From Amyelois transitella (lineage: Eukaryota > Arthropoda > Insecta > Lepidoptera > Pyralidae), in NCBI RefSeq assembly GCF_032362555.1, contig NC_083508.1, forward strand, positions 2,571,001 to 2,635,000: DNA of 64,000 nt, in the 5' to 3' direction. The notes beneath the pieces were generated by a model. That model was not told the DNA's origin. It saw only the letters and a list, made by a program, of their open reading frames with translations, and did not search any database. Positions 45,301-57,192 of the stretch are shown here, one piece after another. The translations under genes were made by a program, and so were the position numbers. Numbering within the stretch: position 1 is the first letter of the stretch; each line of letters starts with the position of its first letter.

Positions 45301-48300
45301 CATTTTCATGCAAACTCTTGTACTCTTAGAATAGGTTTAGGGTACTCTTGCCTTCTGACCTTTCACTAGACCGGCCTCTTTTACATTTTTGTAGGTAAGT
45401 ATACCAAAATATGCGAATGATGTGATCAAATGATAGATAACCGGTCGCTCAGTGACCTTGATATTATTACTCCCAAAACGGAATTTCGTAATTTTTCATA
45501 CGAAAGTGTTTTTATTCAGCGTAGATACGCAATCTAAACCGCTGGTTTATGATTACGGTTTAATGTTAAAATATGATTGCAATAAGTTATTTTCTGGTCG
45601 TTGCTCAATATAAACAGGCCGCATCAATGTAATAGGATAATTTAATCTAACTAGGTGAAGTGTGAAATGTAAATGAAATTTGTCACTTGCTACTCTCGTA
45701 TATCATTGTGACAAAGGCCAAAATTGTGTACCATTGTGCAATTTATTCTATACAATACATTAAACAGTTTGTAATTCTACAGGGTTAACTGTTCTCAATA
45801 TTAATTGTGCTAATATGTTTCACATTCGATTGTTATTTATTTCAAAAGCATGCAACAAAGGCCAGATATCTAATTATAAAAAAAATAACAATTATTACTG
45901 CGTTTAGGTATCTGCGTTGCTCTAAATTTTCCCGCTAGAGGTCGCCGACGCGTAACCGCAATGGCCCTTAGGCAACTGATTTGTGTAATATAAAAATATG
46001 TAACGAAAGGGCCACTGACCTTAATGAAGTAACTATTTTATGGTGTGTAGTAAAATACCTGATGGTTATTTAAATCTCATCGGTACCTGTTTATATGTAT
46101 ACAAGAAATTATGAAACTATAAAGTTACTTTTCTAATAACACAGCTAATGTGGGCTGTTGAGTGTAGTTATTCGGGCGTCTACGAAGTGAAAACCAAATA
46201 ACAAATGTTTGAAGTTATGGTCTGATAGGAAGCGGAGGAGAGAACGCACAATTTTTCGTCATAAATGTAGTAAGTAGTATCTTTTAGAAGAATCAATGAT
46301 TAAAAAATGTACTTTAAATTTAAATTAAGTAAATAAAAAATTAAAAACGCCAATATGCACTATTAAACCCTAATCCTGTAAACAAACAACAGAAATAGGT
46401 ACAAGTAAATGTAAATCTTCCCAGCTGTGACACGACTCGATAGGTACCTACCTGGGTAGGTAAAGTAGGTACCTATATTCTCAGAATATGCATTTTGCGT
46501 GTTACCATCTAAAAATATCTTAATATAGTAGTCAGATTAAAGCTTAGTTAGGTAACACGAGGCTTTATCATATACTCTTCTTGCGTTACGCTTGCGACTA
46601 CGATTATGAATTAAAATTAGATATTTCTTTTTAAATTTAAAACCAGGCATACAGATTATATAAACGTTAGAGAATTTGTCGTTGCATTCTGTATGTAATT
46701 GTACAGCAAAACTTAATAGTTGATGTTTAAAGGAAATAATGGGATGTTTGATTGATGCAGGTAGGTACTTTCCTATGTAATTCATAGTCCGGAAATGACT
46801 GTTTAATCATATTTTACTGTCATATAATACCTAAAGATATTATACATAGTAGGTACCTATTAATTGAAGCTAGAGCATCTATCTAGCTGTGATGAAGTAA
46901 GCAATTTAAAACAATTTATTACTTGCAACATTTCTGTAGGTACTAACTTTGAATGTGGTTGTTGTGTGACAGAAAGTTATATTTTCCCAGTGAGTAGGGC
47001 TGCCTCCGTGTATGTACACGTGCGACGCCGTTTTTCTCGCGCGAAAAACTATCGCTGTTTCGCTTTTTATTATGACGTGAAACGGGACAGCGATTGCATT
47101 TCGTGCGATAAAAATGGCGTCGCGCGTGCCGTGCTGCGTAGGCTGGTATTTTTTAACGTGATTGTTTATTAGATACATCAGGCACTTGGTAGATACCAGA
47201 TGTGTACCAGTGATAAGTAGGTACTTATATTGGGATTTTATTGACACATCTGGTAGTTAAGTAACCATCCGGAAAATAGCGCAAAACTATTATTATTTTT
47301 GTGATTGGGTTACGATACATTATAACCAATATAATTATGTGCTGATCGTATGCAGAGCTTCATTAACTTTCCAAGCCATTACGGATGATGATAAAACATA
47401 AATTTCACATCACATAGGTAAGTAAAATCTTGCTTCTTGGACAGTTGGAAAACGAAACAGATATATGTATTTTAGTTGATAATTTAAACTTACGTCAGAG
47501 CTAACTGGTATGTTTATAATAGGACTTAATAGTTTAATAGATATTTATGAATAAGTGGTTAAGGTAAGGGACTTAATTGTAAGCGAGGTACCAAAGGTTT
47601 GAAGAGGTTGGTGTGACGGACAACTTCATTAGGTACGTAACGTGTAACTTCGATATAAGCTGGGTTTCAAGTAAATAGGGTCACGGAGGTCAGATGACAA
47701 TCGCTCCGCCGAATACTATAATGACGGCCACGGCGAAACCCCTGGCTTCTTTGCACAAACAAATAAAAATATTGCTGATGTTGAGAATTTCATTCATTGC
47801 AAGTGCGAATTCAAAGTCACGTAATTTCCAGAAGTCATTTCTTTTGCGATGTCCCATGACCAAACACGTCTCAGGGTCACTAGACTATTCCCACAGCCAA
47901 TCGTATATGTCTCTTTACATATACTAACAGATAAGATTAAATCTTTTTCAAGGAAAAACCATACCTAAATCTATCTGTATCTAAACTCCTCCAGTTTTAT
48001 ACCTATATAACTAGATACCGACTGACTTCGGTAAAATTAGAATTGCAAGAAGGTTTGTGTCATGGGTAGTAAGCTGTGATTTGTTCCAATGCTAATAAGG
48101 ACGCCTATTACTGTATTACTTTTGCAACAATTGATAAGAATTTAAGTTATCAAATAATTAGAAATGAAATCTATACCTACTAAGCAACGACAACAATATA
48201 ATAAACGCGGTGTAACGGACGATGAATATTGATAATATCTGATGTAACTTTATTAAATCAAGTTGTTTTTAGAAATATGTCACTATTTTAACCTATCAAT

Positions 48301-51300
48301 TACAGCTGAGCTGAGCATTGCCTCTCAGTATTTTCAAGACAAGTGGAATTTTTAAAGAAATTTATTTAGGTACGGTACCGATTTACTTCTGTAGGTAGTA
48401 AATGGTACACGAAGTTTTTACATATAGGTACTTCGTCAAAAAAAGTTAATACATAAGCAAGGATGAGATTTGAGAAAGAAAGATAATATTTATTGGAGCA
48501 ATAAATACAAGCAAACATAACTTAAAAATCTTATTCTAACTTTTATGCTACCAAAAAGGTTATACTAAGATTTATGTCATAACATAGTCATAACGCTGGT
48601 TTTTTTGTCAGATTTTAAAAAGCTACAGAGCATAATTTTATCAGGCTCTCGCGCCACTAACTGTACACATAATGAATCACAACGCAAGTATTACGCGCAT
48701 GCGCCATTATTATGGTAAATCGTTGTTGCGTTGTGCAATTTTGTCGTCCGACGCAAACGCATGGGAGAAAGTCTTGAAAGTATACAGCAGGTCTTGTTTC
48801 TAGGATTGTGGTAAAATTTAACTCATGAATATTTACTTATTCATAAGAACACTTGTAGCAGTAAGGGTTCAAAGCATTAACCTTGAAGCCAAGTCTGCTA
48901 AGCATGAGCTGCGATTGGTCTTGAACGTGTCTCTACTTAAAACAAGTTCAGTTTCAGATTTGTTGATAAATTAGTTAAGATTGTTAAAGGGTTAAGATTA
49001 ATTTATTTTTGTTGGTATTTTTATTACGCGGTAACTTTGCCAAATAATCATTTTGGATTATTTCCTATTTATTTACTTAGGCTATTTATAGGCTGTGAAT
49101 CTCGAATCAATTTTAGCAATGACATGATCATATTAGGAATTGAATAATAGAGGTAAACTAATTTTATTAATACTGTTTTATTTCTTAGACACTTTAGTTA
49201 GACAATAAAACACTGAAGGCTTTAACGGGTTGGCGATAATTAAATATCAATAACTTCATAATAAGAATATTTTGACAATGACCTATTGTACAAACAATAT
49301 GGCTATGTAAACATTTGGAATCGTCGAGAATGGAACCAACGCGAAGCTAGGAAAGAGGCGTTAGTATGTTCGTGTTCCCTTACAATAGACAGGGGCAATA
49401 ATCGCAAAACTAGTTACACTTCTTTTTCCGCGCATTTTGTTTTTACAAACCGACTTTTGTCGGTCAAAGGAGAGGCCTACAAACTTCAGACTTGATCCTA
49501 GCCAAACTACACTACTGTCACTATTTGAATTTTAATTCCATCATTGACCTGAACGTGGCCTTTCAGTTTTTTCAAACTTGTTCGTTCTATCTACGCCGCA
49601 AAGGATAAAGACGTGACCATATGTATGTAAGTATGGATGTATTTATACGCTAAACATTTTAGAATTTCAGTAGATCTATTGTACAGACCCGTAATGGCTC
49701 TAAATGGGGTCGACATTAACTATTTGCTACTGTCGTTTCCACCGTCTATTAGTAACCAAGCATACTTATGTCATACATATCTACATAAAGGGTCATTGTA
49801 TGATTTACAATGTATACGGTAGGATAGCACGTTATACAAACAGAATACATTTTACAACGGTAGCTCTATTGACAGATCTTGCACCAGTAATTTGAAATGG
49901 TACCGGGATCAATAGAAGTCATATCGGTTCTGCACAATACCGGTATCATCTGTTCAAAACGGAGGCGATGTCAACAGTATTGATTGAGTAAAATATTCGT
50001 AAAATTTTAAACTCAGGAGTTCATAACTACAAGGCCTATTTTGGCTTATGAAGTTATCATTTTCCTGACGATAGGTCCCGGTTTGGTCCCCGCCTGTCTA
50101 AGAAGAGCCCGGGGTCCCATGATTACAATCCAGCGCCCGTGACAATAGCATGCGCGCCGCCATTTTAATCGCGCGACTATCGCTGTCCCTTTTCACGTCA
50201 AAATAAAAAGCGCAGTTTTTCGCGCGATAAAGATGGCGTTGAGCGGGCCACGCTACGGGGTTGGAGTGGATAAGTCATGTTTTTACATAAAGCGAATCCC
50301 ATTTGACCTTGACAAGCTTGCAATGAAATCTAAACCAACATTAAGTTTGGGTTATGATAAAATGTGGCTTGGCTTGTAATATTAAAACATAGCATATAAT
50401 TAAATATAGGTTAGTACCTATTAATAAATTTGCTCTACAAAACTGGAGCGATAACACTTAAACGATGTCAATTAGTTGTTTCAATTTAGATAATATCACA
50501 GCCCACGGTATTCTACCCAATAGACAATTAGATTCTCTTCATTACAGATGACCTGATTTGATAACAGCTGTACCACTTTCTTCAGTGCCTATTTTCTTTT
50601 TAATTTTCCTTACTCGTAGATATTCGAATGAGGTTTTAAGCGAAATAAATTAAATAGGTCTGTATAATGTTGTACATAGTCCGACGACCGTGTACTTAGG
50701 TATGTAAAAGTCATATGACGAGATTTATTTCTTATTTATAATATACCTACTAGAGGCCGCCCGCGACTTAGTCCGCATGGAAACCCTATCAATCCCGCGA
50801 GAACTCCGCGATAAAAAGTAGCCTATAAGTTATTCTGGGTCTTCAGCTACCTACATACCAAATTTCATCGTAACAGTTCAGTAGTTTTTGCGTGAAAGAG
50901 TAACAAACATCCATACTGACATCCTGACATACCAACAAACTTTCGCATTTATAATATTAGTAGGATATACATATGATTAAATATTGACGATTACTTTCCC
51001 CAATGCTCGTGTGATGATTGCGGAATTAAATCAACATCTAGAACTTCCTTATGGAATAGACCGAACCAAACATTAGTGGATTTTTTTTTATAAACTATGC
51101 GTATTCTTTCTAAATATAAATAATTATTGTTAAACTGTTAGTAATGAAAAATAATTTTAAAACATCATAACTTTTCTCAAGCTCCTTACTCACTTACTTG
51201 GTAGGTACTGTTTTAAAGAAGGAAGTTTGGGAAACATGAATATAAGGCGTAGAATTCCTTATTCTGACATAATATATCTACTATGGTAAGATACAATGTA

Positions 51301-53865
51301 ACCTTGCCTTTAAAAACAGGAAAACCGCCGCGACGACGCAGCTTTATATCTTTACAACTCGCAATTATTTTGGAAACCTTGAACTTTTGTACAAAGGTAG
51401 GTAAGTGTACTTCTTAAAGATTTTACGCAAGTTAAATGAGTGTCCTTTTATATATCAGTTTTAATTTCACTACATAATTATGCGTTTTGATACAAATACA
51501 ACATATAAAGTGAAACTATTAGTACCTACCTTTGTTTGTAGCGAATAAACTAAAAAAATATTAAAAATAGCATTTAATCGTTTCAGACAATACCTAAATC
51601 TATGATTCATAAACCCACAGTTCTGTCTACTATACCAGGGATAAAATGTGACAGTATGTAATGTACCTACTTTATATATATTACGAGTATTACTCGTATT
51701 ACGTCAGTCAACGATAGATCAATAGTACAAAAAACAAAATAAAAAGGTTACCATACAAAAGACATCAACGTCCTCGGATTTTTTTTTCATAATTTTTAAA
51801 TAACTAAGTATAATCCATCATGCCTTGCACGTACATTGTAGGTTGATGAACATGATGACTAGCAAGATATACCGTGATGTGTGGTTCACCAAATGTAAGC
51901 TCATGATAATAATATATACCTTACGTGTTTATGTGGTATGATAAATAAATAAATAATTATATATGGGACCAATGACTATAAATATAAAAGTAACACCTTA
52001 CGGATTAGTGGGTACTTCGAAATTACTGCTATGATTAATTATCACAAATTACTTAATTCAACGTCATCAATCATGATAAACAAAACTTATTATCTCTTGC
52101 GATTAATATAAGAACATTCCTAATATAAATAAATATTATGTCCGAGTTATTTTTCCTTTCTTCGTTGTGGCAATAAAACTTCTTCATGAGCTTATTTTTG
52201 CCAGTAAGTATCTAAATTTAGTCATATTTCGCGTCGGACATAAATCTACAAAGGTATTTTCCGTTATACGTGGTTAAAAAAACCGCGGGAAAATCCGATT
52301 AGGTTCATTAGTTATATTCTCAAACAAACTTTTATTGTTTTGATTCTGCTTACCACATTTACATTCTAGCGCATAAATAAATAAATTTATTATTAGGTAC
52401 TTACCTATCTGACGTTAGTTAATTCCTCCTACTTGTCTATAGAGGAGTGGTTTAGGTATTGGACGCGTGAGGGTCCAATACCTAAACTACTCCTACTACT
52501 ATTTATTTTGAATGCTAACCTAACTTGAATCTTACGGCGAAGAGAGACGTGGTTAAGAAACCTTCACATTGAGGCCTATAGCCAGGTAAGGTTAGCTTAC
52601 AGAGTCGAGGAGGACACACCTGTCCTCCGCTTGCTTCTGTATTTCCCACTCCTGACCTGGACATGAGCAGAATGGCGTACGCAGGGCTCTTTATGACAGA
52701 GGACCAACCGGTTGATAAGTTAGTTCTATGTTTACTCGATTGTTGGTCTTCCTATCAAAATAAATACCTACCTACTATTTAATGGATACAACTCCTTTGC
52801 AATTTTTCAGCACACATTGACATCTCGACATTCGAACAATGAATATTCATGTAAACTTGCCTAATTAAAATTAATACTGACATTTGAAATCAGCGTTACG
52901 TATTACGGAATTAATTTCAGAGATTTCGAAAATTAGCTACCTATCCTGTCACTTTCGTATAAGTACAGTACAAATAATTGGGCAAGTGCGAAAGACCTTG
53001 TAAGTCGTACTTACGTACTTATGATCTTTTACCTGGACGTACGACGTACTTATGATTGTTTACAGAGACTGCATCTGTCCTTGCTACAATCTCTGCATAG
53101 GTACTGGTTTGACCTAACCCTCCACAGTACTCTCTCGATTTATATGCACACAATTTTTTTTCACGCCATAGGTACTAAAAAGTTAAGAGGGTGGGATAGA
53201 TTTTTTACAACTTAAGAATCGAATATTTTACAAATGTAATATTTTTCCAAATTATACGCCACAATAGTGCACCTGTAGAATCTTCCAAAATTAAACATAG
53301 TCATAGTTTTAGAACTATGCTAAACTGAGTACAAGGTTATCGCACTTGCCATTTGGCTAAAGCACCCTAAAAATTAAGAATGAATAATGGGTTTGTTAGT
53401 CTCGCTTATTCTTAAAAAAAATCAAGATGAATTGGGCTGATTTGCTGGGCTAGAAAGATTTGTAGAAATCGTCACACCCCCTGAAGGAGGTGAGACGGGT
53501 CGTGTTAAATTATAAAATAAAAATAAATTAAAAATTTTATCCGTATACCTACGGTAGGTACAATTAGTTCAATTTTAATACAAATGAACCTCAATATATC
53601 TATTTGAATTAGGTTTTATTTATTTTCTTGGATACCATACAGTAAAAAGGTTCATAGCAAATATCTACGTATAGGTACGTAGATTCCTGGCCACCGGTCT
53701 TTCACTTATAAAGGCAAAACAAACAATGAATGCAAATGCAAGTGCATCGGCGATTTTTAAATTGACAATTAAACAAAGAAAATGTGTCCATTAACATACC
53801 TTCATCAAAGCGAATCGTTGGTCGTCGTCGATGCCCACCACTTCATTTTTAGATACTGGTGCCAT
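33316..53865 (-). CDS. SEC14-like protein (CRAL-TRIO plus GOLD)
   Basis: Ten exons on the minus strand: 53865-53800, 39687-39618, 39006-38963, 38246-38126, 36975-36824, 35919-35781, 35468-35269, 34899-34754, 34122-33974 and 33458-33316. All borders are GT-AG and phases agree, giving 409 residues. The CRAL-TRIO N domain contains [20 protein letters not shown]. The lipid-binding core includes [20 protein letters not shown] and then [15 protein letters not shown] and [17 protein letters not shown]. The C-terminal GOLD domain has [14 protein letters not shown] and later [16 protein letters not shown]. The order and length match SEC14L2/tocopherol-associated proteins, which carry hydrophobic ligands such as squalene, tocopherol or phosphoinositides. 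The ligand here is unknown. Intron 1 is 14.1 kb and hosts the ARMC4 gene. Confidence 0.9.
39950..43411 (+). CDS. ARMC4: Armadillo-repeat protein ARMC4/ODAD2 (fly gudu)
   Basis: Six exons, 39950-40548, 40636-40942, 41113-41458, 41544-41927, 42119-42333 and 43280-43411, join in phase to give 660 residues. The acidic N-terminus is followed by a tandem array of armadillo repeats with the usual GGxxxLVxLL and NAAxALxxC patterns (for example [33 protein letters not shown]). The C-terminus, [20 protein letters not shown], matches ARMC4. In vertebrates ARMC4 docks outer dynein arms to cilia, and the Drosophila orthologue gudu is needed for sperm. Expression in testis is therefore likely but inferred. 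The gene lies wholly inside intron 1 of the SEC14-like gene on the opposite strand, its ATG only about 260 bp from that gene's exon 2. AATAAA follows at about 43455. Confidence 0.88.
47017..47128. mobile_element. MITE-like foldback element, copy A
   Basis: Two GC-rich arms of about 45 bp (from CACGTGCGACGCC on the left to GGCGTCGCGCGTG on the right) are imperfect reverse complements, so almost the whole element folds on itself. The centre holds ATTATGACGTGAAACGGG. The same core recurs in reverse orientation at 50151-50245. No target duplication is certain. Confidence 0.65.
49502..49634 (-). repeat. Dispersed SINE-like repeat, copy 3 (reverse)
   Basis: The reverse strand shows the same diagnostic strings as copies 1 and 2: ACGTTCAGGTCAATGATGGA and ATAGTGACAG. 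It lies in intron 1 of the SEC14-like gene. Confidence 0.6.
50151..50245. mobile_element. MITE-like foldback element, copy B
   Basis: It shares the core ATCGCTGTCCC, TTTCACGTCA and AATAAAAAGCG with copy A (about nine in ten bases the same when copy A is reversed). Its arms (CGCCATTTTAATCGCGCGA and the complement of TCGCGCGATAAAGATGGCG) can pair. Confidence 0.6.
50750..50957 (+). repeat. LINE 3'-end fragment (RTE-like)
   Basis: It runs from ACTAGAGGCCGCCCGCGACT through GATAAAAAGTAGCCTA and AAATTTCATCGTAACAGTTC to TTCGCATTTATAATATTAGT. This is a very common lepidopteran retrotransposon tail, recognised from memory. Confidence 0.7.
52443..52494. repeat. 22-bp hairpin in SEC14-like intron 1
   Basis: Arms 52443-52464 and 52473-52494 pair over 22 bases (one G-T) around an 8-base loop. 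The stem includes GTTTAGGTATTGGAC opposite GTCCAATACCTAAAC. Confidence 0.9.
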
Positions 53866-56238
53866 ATTCACAATTAAAAAAAAACAAGTTAGAAACTTAA
53901 AATAAAAGTGAAAACGACGAGGTGTTAATATGCAGAGCGTCAACTCGCGAGTGGCGCGGGCGCACAATCGCGGATAAAGTGTCTAGCGAACGCAATGTGA
54001 CGTCAGATTGATAGCTCATTTTAAACCAAGAACACTGAGATCCTGCACTGGCGCACACGCATCCTACATAACAATAACAAAGGCTATTCAAGGTTGCAGG
54101 ATCTGGTTCAGAAATGATTAGTTGCGGTGTATGTGCTATTAAAAAGTAATTCATTCCTTCCAACCTCTCGGGAGAAAAGCCCGAGGTCCGCCAATGACCC
54201 TGAATTGGGTAAGTTGTGCAGGTTTCTTACACAAAGCGACCCCGTCTGATCTCGGAGCAACCTAAGCAGGAGAACCTGACCCTTATTAAAAAAGGAAGGC
54301 ATCCAGTTCCTCCTGAAATTATTTTCCCTCACCGTAAAAGCATCGGTATTTAATCTTTATGGTAAAACTTATTGATACATGACCTGACTGCTTTAGGATT
54401 TGAACCTGTTCCTTATTATTTTTTCGGTTTGGAATTTTGTGGGCGGAGCTGCATGTATACTCTAGATTTTTCTGGATAAAGTAAACAAAAGGATGCGGTA
54501 ATACCCACAGGAAAGCAGGCCAAAGAAAAAGCAAATTATACCTTTTTGTGTACGGACGAATATTTTACGTAGGTACAACCCCAGGGTACATTTCTCGTTT
54601 AAAGTTGGTTATTTAATTGTTTGAAATCATATCTACTGTAGAAATCAGGGTAATATATCATTGGGCTTGATATTAGGAATGCAGTGTCGTCGTCTGGCAA
54701 CGCTCGCAGTTTTCTGCACAGTTATAAAACTGCCAATATAAGATGAAAACGTTATACTTAGTATAGTGACTAGTGGTGATTATGATTATCAGTTACCATA
54801 CTTTCCGTTTTTCCATTAATTGTCGTCCGAATTCTATAACTATACCTATACCTACTATACTATAAATATAACTGCACTTTCACAGATATAATACTTAGGT
54901 ATGTCTGTGCACATTTTCCAAGGGGCGGCGGGTCCCAAATAGCTGTTCATAGATATATATACTATACATTGAAAATACTTATAAAAAATACCGGGGGTGC
55001 TACAAAATGGATACTGATACCCAAAGATGTGATTAAAAAAATTGATTTTGAAGCATCTAGCAAAAAGTTAGTTGGATTACGATGAAACTAAGTTTGCGTT
55101 ATAATTTAGCATCTTGGGCACGACACTGGCTACATTTTATCTGTTAATTTGGCTTGTATGTTTTTCAGATAGTAAAAAGAACGGAGCATTGTGCCTACAA
55201 AGTCACGGGCAAAGATAATATAAAGCGCGCGCCTAAAGCCATGAGGAGTACTTTTTAAATTCAAAACTTATTCATCATTATGGGACAATTCAATATCACT
55301 TAATAATTGTCATATCCTTTGGTCTCACAACATTGGTTGAAGTCAAATAAATTTCTTAAAACTAAGTTTACTGCCGCTTCCAAAGCGTCAGTGCAGAAGA
55401 AGCGGTAACAAACTGACTGTAGCATTTTTTTTTACTGAAAAGGGTACTTACCTTTCATCGCCGGAAAAGAAGCTAGATACAAAAGCAGATTTATGATTAA
55501 CAAATATTTTAAGGCCCATGTAGGGAGACATTATTAAAAAAATACTATAAATGTAAAAATACTTTATTTCTTTATTGATTCTTAATTCTATTACAACAAT
55601 ACTTGTACAGAGATACACGGATTGCTCTTGATTCATTTGAAATATTTAATACTTCTAAATGAATAGAGAAAATTTTATTTGTTTAAAATTACATGTGTTA
55701 CACACAATTGTATTCTTATAGACATTCAATTATTATAATACCTGAATGTAAATTGACTTTATTGGGTCAACAATGAGTAGCATAGCAGAGGTTTGCTTAA
55801 GTGTCATATTCACTGCCATACACACTACAATCTATGTGGAGATTGAATTTGGACTTCAAATTCAATGTTATCTGCTTATTGTGCCAGCCAATAAGGAAAC
55901 ATTTTCTTTTCATTTCAGGGACCATGCGTGTACGGATTGTTTATCTGATACAGGTTACTAATGCAGGTTTGTCTGTACAATATGTTACTTTTATTTCTAA
56001 ATACTGTGCACAGAGGTACTTAGGACAAACAGACTTATGAACAGAATACTTGTAGAGGTATATTTTTTCTCCAACTATCATAACAAATCAAACTGCTGTT
56101 AGATGAATATTCAGCTGAGCTGATGGACTTTAACATTGTGAATGGTCAGGATCATGGCATCTGAATTGCAGTAGATGCTTCAGTAATTTAAAGGTATGTG
56201 TAATCTTCAGTAAGGAAAAACAATATACCAAATTACTT
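53866..56238. other. Promoter side of SEC14-like gene and intergenic DNA
   Basis: The bases right of 53865 should hold the 5' UTR and promoter of the SEC14-like gene. From about 54120 to 54330 lies a repeat-like patch (TCGGAGCAACCTAAGCAGGA, then CCTCCTGAAATTATTTTCCC), with weaker relatives at about 34410-34560 and 39160-39250. A 62-codon minus-strand frame at 55448-55636 ends in a good donor, but I see no partner exon. Nothing conserved was seen. Confidence 0.4.
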
Positions 56239-57192
56239 TCATTTCATAACTGTAAATATGACTCCTCCTCTTTCAGGCTCCTCATCATGTACCTCCTTGT
56301 CGCTGCCCTCAGCATCAGACAAGGCTGAGTCATCACTATCCGCATCCCTGTAATCACCAAACTTAGTAGTATCCACCGGCAACTCAGGCATTTTAATTCC
56401 TGCACGCGCTAACAACTTCTCGGCTGCATTCTGAGCTTCAATTTCTTTCAAATGTAAATTGTAGTCCTTTTGTAGTTGTAGAGATTCCTCTAACGATAAT
56501 AATTTTGCAGGACCGTGCACTATGGGTGGAGGTGTAGCTGCAGTTACCTCCCAGTTTTTATGCTTCTTTCTATGTATCTCCTTCTCTGGGTTGTGGACAT
56601 CAGATTTAGTTGTTTTAAAAGGTTTAAACTGTCCAATTGCTTTTGGTTTTGAATTATTCTCAGTTTTCTCAACAAGGTATTTGACATGAGGTAACTCAGC
56701 AATGTTCTCTAAGTCTGCTGCTGTAATTAGTGACTTTTCAGGTGGTAAGACCTTTAATTTCTTTTCTAGAGATGTACTTTGGCTTAAAATATGTAGAACA
56801 TCTTCTGGTTCACTGTCGTCATCCGAATCCAAGTACTCATTTCTCTTGTTCTCTAGCTTACCTTCCCATTCTACGTTCTCTACGGATTGCTTATCTACAC
56901 CGAGGTTAAGGTTGTCAAACAGGCGACAAGTCTGCTCCTCTTCTTCTTTCTCCTTCAATGTACTTAAAATTTTCTCATAGAACAATTTGATTTTTTCACC
57001 ATTATCTGCCAACTTTGATGTAAAAGCCTTGTTATTAATTAGTTTTTGCTGTCTTTCTTTAAGCTCTAGGAGCTCTGGTATACTCTTTGATGATAAATCA
57101 GTAATCTTACCGTCTATTTCAGTTTTGGGAGGCGGTGGAAGGAGACCTGGTATTTTTTTATTTATTTTTTTCATGGTGTTTATAACAGTCAT
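56239..57192 (-). CDS. POLR2M: POLR2M / Gdown1 (RNA polymerase II subunit GRINL1A)
   Basis: This single exon encodes 317 residues from ATG at 57192. Two blocks match the family: an N-terminal helix-rich region (ITDLSSKSIPELLELKERQQ, then NNKAFTSKLADNGEKI) and a C-terminal one (KLLSLEESLQLQKDYNLHLK, then AAEKLLARAGIKM). The middle is acidic and poorly conserved, and the end is DADSDDSALSDAEGSDKE-type acidic sequence. Gdown1 is a substoichiometric Pol II subunit that blocks TFIIF binding and stabilises paused polymerase. It is shorter than the human protein (about 368 residues). It is transcribed away from RBM18, with 1.2 kb between the two start codons. Confidence 0.88.
   Translation of the reverse strand: MTVINTMKKINKKIPGLLPPPPKTEIDGKITDLSSKSIPELLELKERQQKLINNKAFTSKLADNGEKIKLFYEKILSTLKEKEEEEQTCRLFDNLNLGVDKQSVENVEWEGKLENKRNEYLDSDDDSEPEDVLHILSQSTSLEKKLKVLPPEKSLITAADLENIAELPHVKYLVEKTENNSKPKAIGQFKPFKTTKSDVHNPEKEIHRKKHKNWEVTAATPPPIVHGPAKLLSLEESLQLQKDYNLHLKEIEAQNAAEKLLARAGIKMPELPVDTTKFGDYRDADSDDSALSDAEGSDKEVHDEEPERGGVIFTVMK

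Larger units (their letters stand above)
43412..53799. other. Rest of intron 1 of the SEC14-like gene
   Basis: This is 10 kb of AT-rich intron without any conserved reading frame. TAGGTA and GTAGGTACCTA-type motifs are dense from about 46400 to 53700. It contains two foldback elements (47017-47128 and 50151-50245), a reverse SINE-like copy (49502-49634), a LINE tail (50750-50957) and the hairpin at 52443-52494. A repeat-like patch with tandem CTGACC lies at about 44190-44300. No RNA gene was recognised. Confidence 0.5.

Noticed and set aside
46864-47247. Overlapping plus- and minus-strand frames of 102 and 113 codons
   Set aside because: Both run through the GC-rich foldback element and share no similarity to known proteins.
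55448-55636. Minus-strand frame ending in a GTAAGT donor
   Set aside because: The donor is good, but there is no partner exon and the residues look like translated noncoding AT-rich DNA.
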